DNA from: Phyllobacterium myrsinacearum
GTDB taxonomy: Bacteria > Pseudomonadota > Alphaproteobacteria > Rhizobiales > Rhizobiaceae
Reading direction: 5' to 3'
Assembly: GCF_014138285.1 (NCBI RefSeq)
Contig: NZ_JACGXN010000001.1
Coordinates: forward strand, 1,229,314 to 1,293,313
Length of the DNA stretch: 64,000 nt
The notes under the pieces were generated by a model. The model was not told where the DNA came from. It saw only the letters and a list, made by a program, of their open reading frames with translations, and did not search any database. Position numbers and translations under genes: made by a program. Below, in pieces: positions 9,356 to 17,613 of this stretch (position 1 is its first letter; every line of letters begins with the position of its first letter).

Positions 9356-10129
9356 ATGAACAAGATGCTTTTCGACGCGTTGAAACGTGGCCTGAAAGCC
9401 AAGAACATCACCTATGGCGATCTGGCCCGGCGGATGAACCTGTCGGAACCAACCATCAAACGGATCTTTCAGGAGAAGGATTGCAAGCTTGGCCGGCTCA
9501 TTGAAATCTGCGACGCGGCGGGGATCGAGATCGAGCACCTGATCGGCTCGATGAACCGCGCGCCGGATCAGGGCAGCAAGGTGACGCTGGATGTGCAGCG
9601 GCGACTGGCGCAGAACCAGTCCCTATTCTTTGTTTTCATTCTTATTCTGGAGAAGTTTACACCGGAAAGCATCATGCGCATTCATCGGCTGAGCGAAGCC
9701 AGCATGTTTCTCTACCTGCGTGATCTGGAAAAACTCGGCCTTTTGCAGATCGGCCGCGGCCTCCATTTCCGTCTGCTGGTGGAGCAGCCGGTGCAATGGG
9801 ATTTTGACGGGCCGCTGCATGCGACATTCATCACGATGAACCGCAATTTTATCAGCTGGTGCATCGCGCATCGTGGCGATGATGGTCATTTCCTGAGTTT
9901 CTCCCGTCCCATGCGGCGGCAAACTGCGGATCTCTTGCGGCAGGAAGCGGAAGAACTGGCCGAGCGGGCAAAGCTGCTTTCCCACTATGATCAGCAGACC
10001 ACGCCGGAAGAAGACCTTGTGGGCTACAAATGGGCGTGGGGTTTTGGCGGTTCGCCCTTTGGCGAAATGATGCATGTAGACCCGCATCCGCGCGAACGGA
10101 CGTCACGGAAACTGGTCACAGCTGATTGA
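9356..10129 (+). CDS. XRE-type transcriptional regulator with C-terminal sensing region
   Basis: A 257-residue protein. Residues 1-60 form an HTH (ITYGDLARRMNLSEPTIKRIF) of the XRE type. Residues 80-250 are a larger helical domain with IHRLSEASMFLYLRDLEKLG and a Trp-rich end, which I do not recognise. It is probably a cytoplasmic regulator of its divergent neighbour, given the inverted repeat at 9310-9328. The start ATG matches the beginning of the HTH. No transmembrane segment is evident. Confidence 0.75.
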   Translation: MNKMLFDALKRGLKAKNITYGDLARRMNLSEPTIKRIFQEKDCKLGRLIEICDAAGIEIEHLIGSMNRAPDQGSKVTLDVQRRLAQNQSLFFVFILILEKFTPESIMRIHRLSEASMFLYLRDLEKLGLLQIGRGLHFRLLVEQPVQWDFDGPLHATFITMNRNFISWCIAHRGDDGHFLSFSRPMRRQTADLLRQEAEELAERAKLLSHYDQQTTPEEDLVGYKWAWGFGGSPFGEMMHVDPHPRERTSRKLVTAD

Positions 10130-10144
10130 GCAAATAGACAGAAT

Positions 10145-10173
10145 CCGGCCTCAGATTTGACACTCGGGGCCGG
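10145..10173. terminator. Weak hairpin between convergent genes
   Basis: CCGGCC (10145-10150) and GGCCGG (10168-10173) can pair across a 17-base loop between the HTH gene and phoX, which converge here. There is no strong T-run, so function as a bidirectional terminator is only possible. Confidence 0.3.
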
Positions 10174-10182
10174 GAGTTCCGA

Positions 10183-12174
10183 TCAGACCGCGATCTTGCC
10201 GCCACCCTTTTTGGTGATTGCAACGACAGCAGGGCGCACCGGCATATCATCCTTGAAATCGGGCCAGCGGGTGGACAGATCCTCGTAGTAGGATGGACGC
10301 CCGAATGGCTTCCAGTCTTCGCCGCCATCCCCAGGGTGCTGGACGGCAACCATCATGGACTGCATATCAGGCAGGACAAGCGGGCCGCACATTTCGGCAC
10401 CAACCGGCACGCGAAAGAACAGTTTCGACGTGGCACGTGCGCCGCCTTCCGTATCGATGGCCCAGATGCCATCGGTACGGCCGGTTTCCTTCGGCGAATT
10501 GCCGTCGGTGGCAACCCAGAGGCGTCCGGCGGCATCGACCGCACAATTGTCGGGCATGCCGAACCAGCCATTCTTTGTCGTCTCCGTCGAGAACGAAGCG
10601 CCGACATCGGCCACCGTGGGATCACCGCATTTCAGAAGGATTTCCCACTTGCCCTTGGTTGCAGCGAAATTGCCGTCTTCTTCGGTGATTTCGACGATGT
10701 GACCAAAGGCGTTCTTGGCGCGCGGATTGACGGCGTCGACCTGATCATCCTTGCGCTTGGTGTTGTTCGTCAGCATGACATAGACTTTGCCATTGACGCC
10801 GTTCGGGCCGATATCTTCCGGGCGGTCCATCTTGGTTGCGCCCAGCAGATCACCGGCGCGGCGGGTTTCGATGAGAACATCCGCCTGGGAATGGAAGCCG
10901 TTGGCCTCGGTCAAAGGGCCCTGTCCAAAGACGATCGGCAGCCAGTTGAGTGAGCCATCCACGTCGAACTTGGCGACATACAGCGTCCCCTCGTCCAGCA
11001 GATCGAGATTGGCGGCACGATTATCCGGATTGAATTTGCCTGCAGTGACGAATTTGTAGACATAGTCGAAGCGTTCATCATCACCGAGATAGAAAACAAC
11101 GCGGCCATCCTTGGCAACGATGGAATCGGCGCCCTCATGCTTGAAGCGACCGAGCGCGGTACGTTTCTTCGGAATGGAATTCGGATCGTTCACGTCGATT
11201 TCCACCACCCAGCCGAAACGATTGGCCTCGTTGGGTTCCTTGGACAGGTCGAACCGGTCATGGAACTTGCCCCAGTCGTAGACGCCTTCCGGAATGCCCA
11301 TGCGCTTGTAATTGGCGGCTTCCTTGCTGTCTTCAGGCAGTTTTCCAAGGAAATAGCCGTGGACGTTCTCTTCGCCGGAAACGTATGTACCCCATGGCGT
11401 AACGCCACCCGAACAGTTGTTGATCGTGCCGAAAACCTTCCTGCCAGATGCATCGGCATTGGTCTTGACGCGGTCGTGTCCGGCAACAGGTCCTGAGAGC
11501 TGCATCTCGGTATTGGCGGTGATGCGGCGGTTAAGTTTGCCGTCCCTGACGACCTGCCACTTGCCCTCGGTCTTCCGGATCTCGACAACAGTGCCGCCAT
11601 GGGCAGCCATTTCGATGTCAACGCGCTGCTTATCGGCGGGCGAAACGCTGATCTTGCCGTCGACCACCTTGACGATGCCGGGGAACATGAGATGCTCGTT
11701 GGTGTATTCATGGTTGACCACCAGCAGACCATGTTCGGACGAGCCGTCGATCGGGATATAGCCGACATAGTCATTGTTGTAACCGAACTGCCGGGCCTGG
11801 GATTCCGGTGTCTGGTTCTTCGGATCAAAAGCGGGCGAATCCGGGAACAGGGCATCGCCCCAGCGCAAAAGCACATCGGCATCGTAGCCGGCGGCAACGT
11901 GGTGCTTTTCGTCAATGCCGGCTTCCACTTCCTCGAAGGAGAAGGCAGACTTGGTATCGGCGGCGCGGGCATCATCGGCCAGCATCAGCGCCATCGGGCT
12001 AACAGTGGCAGCAATGGCGGAAACGGCAAGCGAACCTTTCAGAAAGCCACGGCGCGAAAAACGCGCGGCGATGATCTCGCCCATGGTGGCATTGTCGGAG
12101 AGATTGTGGCCCGGACCATCATTCTCTTCAAGCTGACTGGTGCGGAATGGCTGCTGGGGAGCAAGTTCGTTCAT
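10183..12174 (-). CDS. phoX: PhoX-family alkaline phosphatase (DUF839), Tat-exported
   Basis: A 663-residue protein. A twin-arginine signal (SRRGFLKG at 40-47, then a hydrophobic stretch ending DDARA) indicates folded export to the periplasm. The mature part has PhoX/DUF839 blocks such as NHEYTNEHLMF, NNCSGGVTPWGTYVSGEEN and PEDIGPNGVNGKVYVMLTNN. PhoX enzymes are Ca/Fe-dependent phosphomonoesterases that free phosphate under starvation. The start follows AGAGGT. A PHO box 69 bases upstream supports PhoB control. The paralogous DUF839 phosphatases are not all characterised, so the substrate range is inferred. Confidence 0.88.
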   Translation of the reverse strand: MNELAPQQPFRTSQLEENDGPGHNLSDNATMGEIIAARFSRRGFLKGSLAVSAIAATVSPMALMLADDARAADTKSAFSFEEVEAGIDEKHHVAAGYDADVLLRWGDALFPDSPAFDPKNQTPESQARQFGYNNDYVGYIPIDGSSEHGLLVVNHEYTNEHLMFPGIVKVVDGKISVSPADKQRVDIEMAAHGGTVVEIRKTEGKWQVVRDGKLNRRITANTEMQLSGPVAGHDRVKTNADASGRKVFGTINNCSGGVTPWGTYVSGEENVHGYFLGKLPEDSKEAANYKRMGIPEGVYDWGKFHDRFDLSKEPNEANRFGWVVEIDVNDPNSIPKKRTALGRFKHEGADSIVAKDGRVVFYLGDDERFDYVYKFVTAGKFNPDNRAANLDLLDEGTLYVAKFDVDGSLNWLPIVFGQGPLTEANGFHSQADVLIETRRAGDLLGATKMDRPEDIGPNGVNGKVYVMLTNNTKRKDDQVDAVNPRAKNAFGHIVEITEEDGNFAATKGKWEILLKCGDPTVADVGASFSTETTKNGWFGMPDNCAVDAAGRLWVATDGNSPKETGRTDGIWAIDTEGGARATSKLFFRVPVGAEMCGPLVLPDMQSMMVAVQHPGDGGEDWKPFGRPSYYEDLSTRWPDFKDDMPVRPAVVAITKKGGGKIAV

Positions 12175-12242
12175 GATGCTGACCTCTGGCTATCTGGCTG
12201 GGGGAGCGGCTTCGAACCGTTCCCGACCGCTAGAAGGTCAGC

Positions 12243-12260
12243 GTTACAATTTGATGACAC
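12243..12260 (-). promoter_or_regulatory. PHO box upstream of phoX
   Basis: On the minus strand the site reads GTGTCAT-CAAA-TTGTAAC, two 7-base direct half-sites separated by four bases. It matches the rhizobial and enterobacterial PhoB consensus CTGTCAT-N4-CTGTMAY at most positions. It lies about 70 bases upstream of the phoX start codon. Confidence 0.7.
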
Positions 12261-12311
12261 GAGGACGCTTATCTGTCGCGATGAGACAAAGGTTTAAGAG
12301 ATCGGGGCAGT

Positions 12312-12477
12312 ACCATCGTGTGTGGTTCGTGGTTCGACAAGCTCACCATGAGGGAGAGTGGTGCTGCAAAGCCAATCGGAAACATTGCAGTACAAGCAAT
12401 CTTACAGAACCTGGCTCCCTGAGTCCCTCACTCTCCCTCATGGTAAGCTTGTCGAACCACGAACCACGCACGATAGT
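12312..12477. repeat. Paired inverted REP element (REPIN-like)
   Basis: Two 49-base arms (12312-12360 and 12429-12477) are inverted copies with three mismatches; both contain GGTTCGACAAGCTCACCATG or its complement. A 68-base core separates them. The right arm touches the last base of the threonine dehydratase stop codon. Shorter relatives occur at 862-921 and around 31546-31572. Confidence 0.85.
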
Positions 12478-13460
12478 CATGCTGATCCGATCAGCCCGCC
12501 ATAGATATCCAGATCGACATTGCCGCCGGACAGGACCACGGCGACCGTCTTGCCTTTGAGGTCATCTGCACGGGCTGCCGCACCGGCAAGCCCGACGCAG
12601 CCACCGGGCTCGACAACCACCTTGAGATAGGTTGCAGCGTCGCGCATGGCAGCGGCAACGGCATGATCGGAAACTGCAATTCCACCCGCCAGATTTTGCC
12701 GGTTGATCGGGAAGGTCAGATCGCCCGGCTGCTGGGTGAGAATAGCATCGCAGATCGAGCGGTGGCCCGGTTCATTGGCAACCTGCTTTCCGGCAATCAG
12801 CGACCGGCGCAGATCATCAAAATGATCGGGCTCGACACCCCAGATGCGGGTTTGCGGCGAACGGGCCTTGATGGCAACGGAGATACCGCTGATCAGCCCA
12901 CCCCCGCCGCTTGGCACAAAAACGTCGTCGAACACGATGCCGCGTTCTTCGGCCTCATCCATCAGTTCAAGCCCGATGGTGCCCTGCCCGGCCATGATGG
13001 CCGGATCATCATAGGGCGGCACCAGAATCATGCGGCGCTCGTTGATATATTCGGCCGCAATCTCCTCACGGCTCTCCCTGTAACGATCATAGAGCACCAC
13101 CTCGGCACCATAGGATTTGGTGTTGGCAATTTTCAATTGCGGCGCATCTGATGGCATGATGATGACCGCCTTGATGCCGAAGAGCTGGGCGGAACTTGCC
13201 ACACCCTGCGCATGGTTGCCGGAGGAGAAGGCGATGATACCGCGTTTACGCTCGTCCGCCGTCATCTGGCTGATGCGGTTATAGGCACCGCGGAATTTGA
13301 ATGAACCCGTCCGCTGCAGGCATTCCGGCTTGAACAGCAGACGCGCACCATACCTGGCGTTGAGCGCTTCCGATTCGATAAGCCGGGTCGGCACGAGCTG
13401 GCCCTTGAGGCGGCTGGCGGCATCCACAATGTCGATATTGGCAATGGCGAAAGGGGTCAT
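12477..13460 (-). CDS. Threonine/serine dehydratase family PLP enzyme
   Basis: A 327-residue fold-type II PLP enzyme. The cofactor lysine is in TGSFKFRGAY (Lys55), the SSGNHAQG loop is at 79-86, and a PSGGGGLISG phosphate-binding loop lies mid-protein. There is no C-terminal ACT domain, so it resembles catabolic threonine dehydratase (TdcB) or serine racemase/hydroxyaspartate dehydratase rather than biosynthetic IlvA. The expected product is 2-oxobutyrate or pyruvate plus ammonia. Of the tandem ATGATG, the second (13460) has the better spacing from GAGG. It stands alone, between a repeat and mbfA. Confidence 0.85.
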   Translation of the reverse strand: MTPFAIANIDIVDAASRLKGQLVPTRLIESEALNARYGARLLFKPECLQRTGSFKFRGAYNRISQMTADERKRGIIAFSSGNHAQGVASSAQLFGIKAVIIMPSDAPQLKIANTKSYGAEVVLYDRYRESREEIAAEYINERRMILVPPYDDPAIMAGQGTIGLELMDEAEERGIVFDDVFVPSGGGGLISGISVAIKARSPQTRIWGVEPDHFDDLRRSLIAGKQVANEPGHRSICDAILTQQPGDLTFPINRQNLAGGIAVSDHAVAAAMRDAATYLKVVVEPGGCVGLAGAAARADDLKGKTVAVVLSGGNVDLDIYGGLIGSA

Positions 13461-13584
13461 CATGTCCTCGGGTACGCGTGCGTGCAGGTTTTGCCATTCA
13501 TAGCACCGTACAGGGAGCACAGCACCCAAATCATTGTCATCATTGTCCCACGCACCCCTTGAAAAGACGTCCGCATTTCTATAG

Positions 13585-13601
13585 TTTAGAATTATTCTAA
13601 A
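13585..13601. promoter_or_regulatory. Iron control element (Irr box) upstream of mbfA
   Basis: TTTAGAA-TTA-TTCTAAA is a perfect 7-3-7 inverted repeat that matches the published Irr-binding ICE motif of Rhizobiales. It lies 14 bases upstream of the mbfA start codon, where a bound repressor would block transcription. Confidence 0.8.
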
Positions 13602-13614
13602 TTAGGACAGTATC

Positions 13615-14598
13615 ATGCTCAGCCGTTTCTTCGGTCCACGCCGCCACGACCTCAATACATTGTCGGAACAGCAAATTCTGGCGCTCGCGATTTCATCGGA
13701 AGAAGACGATGCGCGGATCTATCTTGCCTATGCGGACGGGCTTCGTGACGACTTCCCGCAAAGTGCCAAGGTGTTCGAGGACATGGCGGAAGAGGAAAAC
13801 CACCACCGGCAAGTGCTGATCGATCTGCACCGGGAACGTTTCGGCGATCGGATTCCGCTGATCCGGCGCGAGCATGTGCGCGGCTATCTCGAACGCAAGC
13901 CGGATTGGCTGGTGCGCCCGCTCGGCATAGACAAGGTGCGCGAGATGGCGGAAAAAATGGAGGAGCAGGCCTATCGTTTCTATACGGAAGCGATGAAGCT
14001 CGTCAGCGACGCCTCGACACGCAAACTGCTGGGGGATCTCGCCATCGCCGAGAAAACCCATGAATCACTGGCGCACCGGCTCGGCGAGCAGCACACCCCG
14101 GATGCGGTCCAGCAAGACGAAAAAATGACGGAGCGCCGGCAGTTCCTGCTGACCTATATCCAGCCGGGTCTGGCCGGGCTCATGGATGGCTCGGTCTCGA
14201 CGCTCGCTCCCATTTTCGCCGCCGCTTTTGCGACGCAGGACACATGGCAGACATTTCTTGTCGGCCTCTCCGCCTCGCTCGGCGCCGGCATCTCGATGGG
14301 TTTCACCGAAGCTGCCCATGATGACGGAAAACTCTCCGGGCGCGGAGCGCCGTTGAAGCGCGGCCTTGCCAATGGCCTCATGACGGCCATCGGCGGACTG
14401 GGCCATGCCCTGCCCTACCTCATCCCGGATTTCTGGACGGCCACAACCGTCGCTGCGATGGTGGTTTTCGTCGAGCTCTGGGCGATTGCGTATATCCAGC
14501 ACAAATACATGGAAACACCCTTCTTCCGCGCGGCGATACAGGTCGTGCTGGGTGGCAGCCTCGTGCTGGCAACAGGCATTCTCATCGGCAATGCGTGA
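13615..14598 (+). CDS. mbfA: Membrane-bound ferritin, iron exporter MbfA
   Basis: A 327-residue fusion. Residues 1-165 form an erythrin/ferritin-like di-iron helical bundle (SSEEDDARIYLAYAD, MAEEENHHRQ, EEQAYRFYTEAM, AEKTHESLAHRL). Residues 170-327 are a VIT1/CCC1-like membrane domain (GLMDGSVSTLAPIFAAAF, GLSASLGAGISMGFTEA, last helix ending ILIGNA). In Agrobacterium and Bradyrhizobium, MbfA exports iron and protects against iron and peroxide stress under Irr control. The Irr box at 13585-13601 fits that model here. A strong terminator follows. Confidence 0.93.
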   Translation: MLSRFFGPRRHDLNTLSEQQILALAISSEEDDARIYLAYADGLRDDFPQSAKVFEDMAEEENHHRQVLIDLHRERFGDRIPLIRREHVRGYLERKPDWLVRPLGIDKVREMAEKMEEQAYRFYTEAMKLVSDASTRKLLGDLAIAEKTHESLAHRLGEQHTPDAVQQDEKMTERRQFLLTYIQPGLAGLMDGSVSTLAPIFAAAFATQDTWQTFLVGLSASLGAGISMGFTEAAHDDGKLSGRGAPLKRGLANGLMTAIGGLGHALPYLIPDFWTATTVAAMVVFVELWAIAYIQHKYMETPFFRAAIQVVLGGSLVLATGILIGNA

Positions 14599-14644
14599 CA
14601 GCCCGCATATGTAAACTTGTCTTACAAACGAATCAAAAGTGACG

Positions 14645-14669
14645 AAACCCGGTGGTTAACACCGGGTTT
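14645..14669 (+). terminator. Intrinsic terminator after mbfA
   Basis: AAACCCGGTG-GTTAA-CACCGGGTTT is a perfect 10-base stem with a 5-base loop, followed by a T-rich tail (ATTTCTATCTTTT). Confidence 0.85.
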
Positions 14670-14846
14670 ATTTCTATCTTTTCAACCGGGAAATTATGCC
14701 CTGCCTCAGGTGTTAAAGCTAATTTTCCATGAATTTATCCGGCCTTAACCATCCGCATTCAGCAAGCGTTCATATTTATAGGTTAAATTTTAGCTAAATG
14801 ATCGCCAACCGATTTTTCGGACGATCGAGATTCAGGAAATGAAGAT

Positions 14847-14981
14847 ATGACCATGTTCGTTCAACTGCGCGATACGCTTCGCGTCGTCCGTGAATTCATT
14901 GCACCGACCTACCGTCCGGAGCGCCATTACATGCGCGGCCCCGGTCCTGCCTGCGCCCAGCGCAACCCTGGTCAAGCATGA
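14847..14981 (+). CDS. Possible 44-residue small protein
   Basis: A short frame starting MTMFVQLRDTLRVVREFIAP with AGGAA nine bases upstream. The N-terminal 18 residues form an amphipathic, basic helix pattern; the C-terminus is Pro/Arg/Gly-rich. Its end overlaps the end of the convergent ABM-domain gene by ten bases. A TTAACCAT octamer at 14745-14752 resembles a CtrA half-site but is about 100 bases upstream. I do not recognise the protein; coding status rests on the ribosome site and the clear intergenic position. Confidence 0.4.
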   Translation: MTMFVQLRDTLRVVREFIAPTYRPERHYMRGPGPACAQRNPGQA

Positions 14982-15319
14982 TGGTAAACGCGCGCATCAA
15001 ACGGAGCCTCATCACGGGCTCGCAAGCCATAGTCACGTACAACAGCCGCAATCCGCAGCCGGTAATCGGCAAAGACTTCGGTGCGACCAGCACTTTGGGC
15101 AGCGCGATGTTCCTCGGTCTGGCGCCAAGCCGCAACTGAGGCTTCGTCGCGCCAAAACGACAGGGAAAGATAGCGGTTCTCGTTGGCAAGGCTGCGAAAC
15201 CGTTCGACGGAAATGAACCCGTCCATTTTTTCCAGCAGCGGGCGCAGATTGGCAGCCCGCTCGAAATATTCGTGATCAAAGCCCTCATTCGGCTCGACTT
15301 CGAAAATCACCGCAATCAT
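14972..15319 (-). CDS. Antibiotic biosynthesis monooxygenase (ABM)-domain protein
   Basis: A 115-residue dimeric alpha/beta-barrel (ferredoxin-like) protein: MIAVIFEVEPNEGFDHEYFE, GFISVERFRSLANENRYLSLSFWRDE and VAAWRQTEEHRAAQ are typical ABM/YqjZ-type motifs. Members include cofactor-free monooxygenases and haem-related proteins, but many have no known activity. Its start overlaps the stop of the upstream NIPSNAP gene by four bases, so the two are co-translated. Probably cytoplasmic. Confidence 0.82.
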   Translation of the reverse strand: MIAVIFEVEPNEGFDHEYFERAANLRPLLEKMDGFISVERFRSLANENRYLSLSFWRDEASVAAWRQTEEHRAAQSAGRTEVFADYRLRIAAVVRDYGLRARDEAPFDARVYHHA

Positions 15320-15636
15320 TTGATCGGCCCTCCATTCACACGGCGCAGGAACGTACGATCCTCGCGGCGGATGAATTTTCTCTCTCTTGAAAATTCATAA
15401 TTGGCCCGGCCAAGCGGATCGGCCGTCAGCCGTGCGCGATAGACCTCATAGGCCGCCAGATCCTCAATATTGTAAATACCGTAAGCAAGCGTGGCGGAAC
15501 CTTCATGCGGCGCGTAGTAGCCGATCAGGTCGGCGCCACAGCGCGGGATTGCCTCGTTCCAGTTACGCGCATAGTCCTCGAACGCATCCTTCTGATACGG
15601 ATCGATTTCATATTTGATAATACATGTGATGCTCAT
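15316..15636 (-). CDS. NIPSNAP-family protein
   Basis: A 106-residue protein with the NIPSNAP pattern: ITCIIKYEIDPYQKDAFEDYARNW at the start, IPRCGADLIGYYAPHEGS in the middle and RERKFIRREDRTFLR near the end. It is a ferredoxin-like dimeric barrel related to ABM proteins. The function is unknown in bacteria. It is the first gene of a two-gene unit with the ABM protein (ATGA overlap). Start at the ATG at 15636, preceded by GGAGCGGCC. Confidence 0.82.
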   Translation of the reverse strand: MSITCIIKYEIDPYQKDAFEDYARNWNEAIPRCGADLIGYYAPHEGSATLAYGIYNIEDLAAYEVYRARLTADPLGRANYEFSRERKFIRREDRTFLRRVNGGPIK

Positions 15637-15728
15637 AATGGCCGCTCCTTCGTATGGATTGGCCTGTTTTTAGAGCTCCCGGATGCTCTGATGCTTCGAT
15701 CTCGGTCGAAGTATCGCGGCTTGAAAAC

Positions 15729-15769
15729 AATCAGCCCCACCGGGCATTTGATGCGAGGCGGGGCTGATT
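15729..15769 (-). terminator. Intrinsic terminator after cysK
   Basis: AATCAGCCCC and GGGGCTGATT form a 10-base stem with a 21-base loop. On the minus strand it is followed by GTTTTC, 20 bases beyond the cysK stop. Confidence 0.75.
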
Positions 15770-15789
15770 TTGGAACATTCTCGGTTTGA

Positions 15790-16764
15790 TCAGGCGTCGA
15801 GGCCGTCAAACAGTGCAGTGGACAGGTAGCGTTCGGCAAAGGACGGAATGATCACAACGATATTCTTGCCCTTGTTCTCGGGACGCTTGCCCAGTTCTAT
15901 GGCTGCCGTCAGCGCAGCGCCGGAGGAAATGCCGACCGGCACACCTTCAAGTTTGGCTACCAGACGGGCATTGGCGAACGCATCCTCATTGGAGACCTGA
16001 ATAACCTCGTCATAGATATGGGTGTCGAGCACCTGCGGCGCAAAACCGGCGCCGATGCCCTGAATCTTGTGCGGACCGGGATTGCCACCTGATAGCACAG
16101 GCGAATCCTTCGGCTCGACCGCAACAATCCTCACCTCAGGCTTGCGCTGCTTCAGCACCTGACCAACGCCGGTAATGGTGCCGCCCGTCCCGATGCCCGA
16201 CACAAAGATATCGACCTTGCCGTCCGTATCGTTCCAGATTTCCTCGGCAGTGGTCTTGCGGTGAATCTCGGGATTGGCCGGATTATCGAACTGGCCCGGA
16301 ATGACAGCATCCGGCGTGGTTTCCACCAGTTCATTGGCCTTGGCAATCGCGCCCTTCATGCCCTTGGCGCCTTCGGTCAGGACCAGTTCGGCACCGAGCA
16401 GTTTCAGCATCTTGCGACGCTCGACCGACATGGTTTCCGGCATGGTCAGGATGAGGCGATAACCCTTGGACGCGGCAGCAAAGGCGAGCGCGATGCCGGT
16501 ATTGCCTGAAGTCGGTTCGACCAGTGTCGTCTTGCCGGGGGTGGCCTTGCCCTGCGCTTCGAGAGCTTCGATCAGCGCAACGCCGATACGATCCTTCACG
16601 CTGGCAATCGGGTTGAAGAATTCGAGCTTGGCCAGAAGATTGGCGCCTACACCCTGGTCCTTTGCCAGCTTATCAAGGCGGACAATAGGGGTGTCGCCGA
16701 TTGTATCGACAATGGAATTGTAGATACGGCCGCGGCCGGGTTTGCGCGCATCACTCGTGCTCAT
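15790..16764 (-). CDS. cysK: Cysteine synthase A (O-acetylserine sulfhydrylase)
   Basis: A 324-residue fold-type II PLP enzyme. The Schiff-base lysine sits in [10 protein letters not shown] (Lys57), TSGNTG is at 85-90, the [10 protein letters not shown] phosphate loop is mid-protein, and [13 protein letters not shown] is the CysK-type signature. It makes cysteine from O-acetylserine and sulfide in the cytoplasm. The gene is monocistronic with its own terminator. The upstream gap has a TAGAAT-AAA-ATTCTA inverted repeat. Confidence 0.95.
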   Translation of the reverse strand: MSTSDARKPGRGRIYNSIVDTIGDTPIVRLDKLAKDQGVGANLLAKLEFFNPIASVKDRIGVALIEALEAQGKATPGKTTLVEPTSGNTGIALAFAAASKGYRLILTMPETMSVERRKMLKLLGAELVLTEGAKGMKGAIAKANELVETTPDAVIPGQFDNPANPEIHRKTTAEEIWNDTDGKVDIFVSGIGTGGTITGVGQVLKQRKPEVRIVAVEPKDSPVLSGGNPGPHKIQGIGAGFAPQVLDTHIYDEVIQVSNEDAFANARLVAKLEGVPVGISSGAALTAAIELGKRPENKGKNIVVIIPSFAERYLSTALFDGLDA

Positions 16765-16883
16765 GGAAGTGCTCCCTCAATTGGTGTGACAAACATCTTA
16801 TGGCGCAGGCTTGAAAATTCATAGTCGAGCATATGCGCAATTGGCACATTCTTGGGAAGACTATGCTAATATCCATATGTCTG

Positions 16884-16898
16884 TAGAATAAAATTCTA
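16884..16898. promoter_or_regulatory. A/T-rich inverted repeat upstream of cysK
   Basis: TAGAAT-AAA-ATTCTA is a perfect 6-3-6 palindrome between the lysE-like stop (16902) and the cysK start. It resembles a relaxed Irr box but lacks the flanking TT/AA; a regulatory role is only a guess. Confidence 0.3.
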
Positions 16899-16901
16899 TG
16901 A

Positions 16902-17522
16902 TCAGGAGGTACGGCCTGCGATGGCCAAGGCAGCACCGGCCATGAATGCGGCCGCTGTACGGTTCAACCTTTTCAGTGCCTTGGGAGATTGCAGGAACCA
17001 GCGCGCCTTGGACGCAAGCGCCAGATAGGGGATCAGCACGACAAGCAAAGTCAGCACCGTTACAACTGCCAGCACACCATAGTCAGCAAGTGTGATCGCG
17101 TGCAGATCGATCAGCGTCGGGGTCAGCGCGATGTAGAAAATCATGGTCTTCGGATTGCCAAGGGTCACTGCCAGTCCAGAAAGCACACCGGCGAAAGCGC
17201 CACCACCACCGCTCCGTGCTTCGATCTTTTCAGCTGTGATGCCGGAGTTCCAGAAACTCCAGGCGAGATAGGCGAGATAAGCGACGCCCGCCCATTTGAT
17301 CAGAAGGAATATCGTGCCGAATGTCTGCGCGACCATGGCAAGGCCGAGCACCACGGCGGTGAGATAGGACAAATCGCCGATGACGAGGCCAAGCGCCATA
17401 AATACGGCTGACCGAAACCCGGACCCAAGGGCACGTGCGATGAGGGCGGTGATGCCGGGGCCCGGAATGGCGGCAGCGATGGCAAGGGCGCCTGAATAGG
17501 CAACAAAACCGGCAAATGTCAT
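16902..17522 (-). CDS. LysE-family amino acid/threonine exporter
   Basis: A 206-residue inner-membrane protein with about six hydrophobic segments. The N-terminal motif AAAIPGPGITALIARALGSG is the LysE/RhtB hallmark, and GNPKTMIFYIALTPTLIDL is the second conserved block. It is expected to export amino acids or homoserine-lactone-like compounds; the substrate cannot be read from the sequence. It stands alone on the minus strand, upstream of cysK. Confidence 0.88.
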   Translation of the reverse strand: MTFAGFVAYSGALAIAAAIPGPGITALIARALGSGFRSAVFMALGLVIGDLSYLTAVVLGLAMVAQTFGTIFLLIKWAGVAYLAYLAWSFWNSGITAEKIEARSGGGGAFAGVLSGLAVTLGNPKTMIFYIALTPTLIDLHAITLADYGVLAVVTVLTLLVVLIPYLALASKARWFLQSPKALKRLNRTAAAFMAGAALAIAGRTS

Positions 17523-17613
17523 GATCGATCTCTATCTGGGAACTGCGCCGGGAGAATACTCCAAATTTTGACACACACAAGTCACGCCGACACGCACGCG
17601 GGCCAAGAACGGG

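Noticed and set aside
12312-12477. CRISPR-like repeat
   Set aside because: Only two arms, in inverted orientation, with no regular spacers or cas genes.
16884-16898. A second Irr box in front of cysK
   Set aside because: TAGAAT-AAA-ATTCTA has shifted spacing (GAAT cores) compared with TTTAGAA-N3-TTCTAAA, and cysK is not an expected Irr target.
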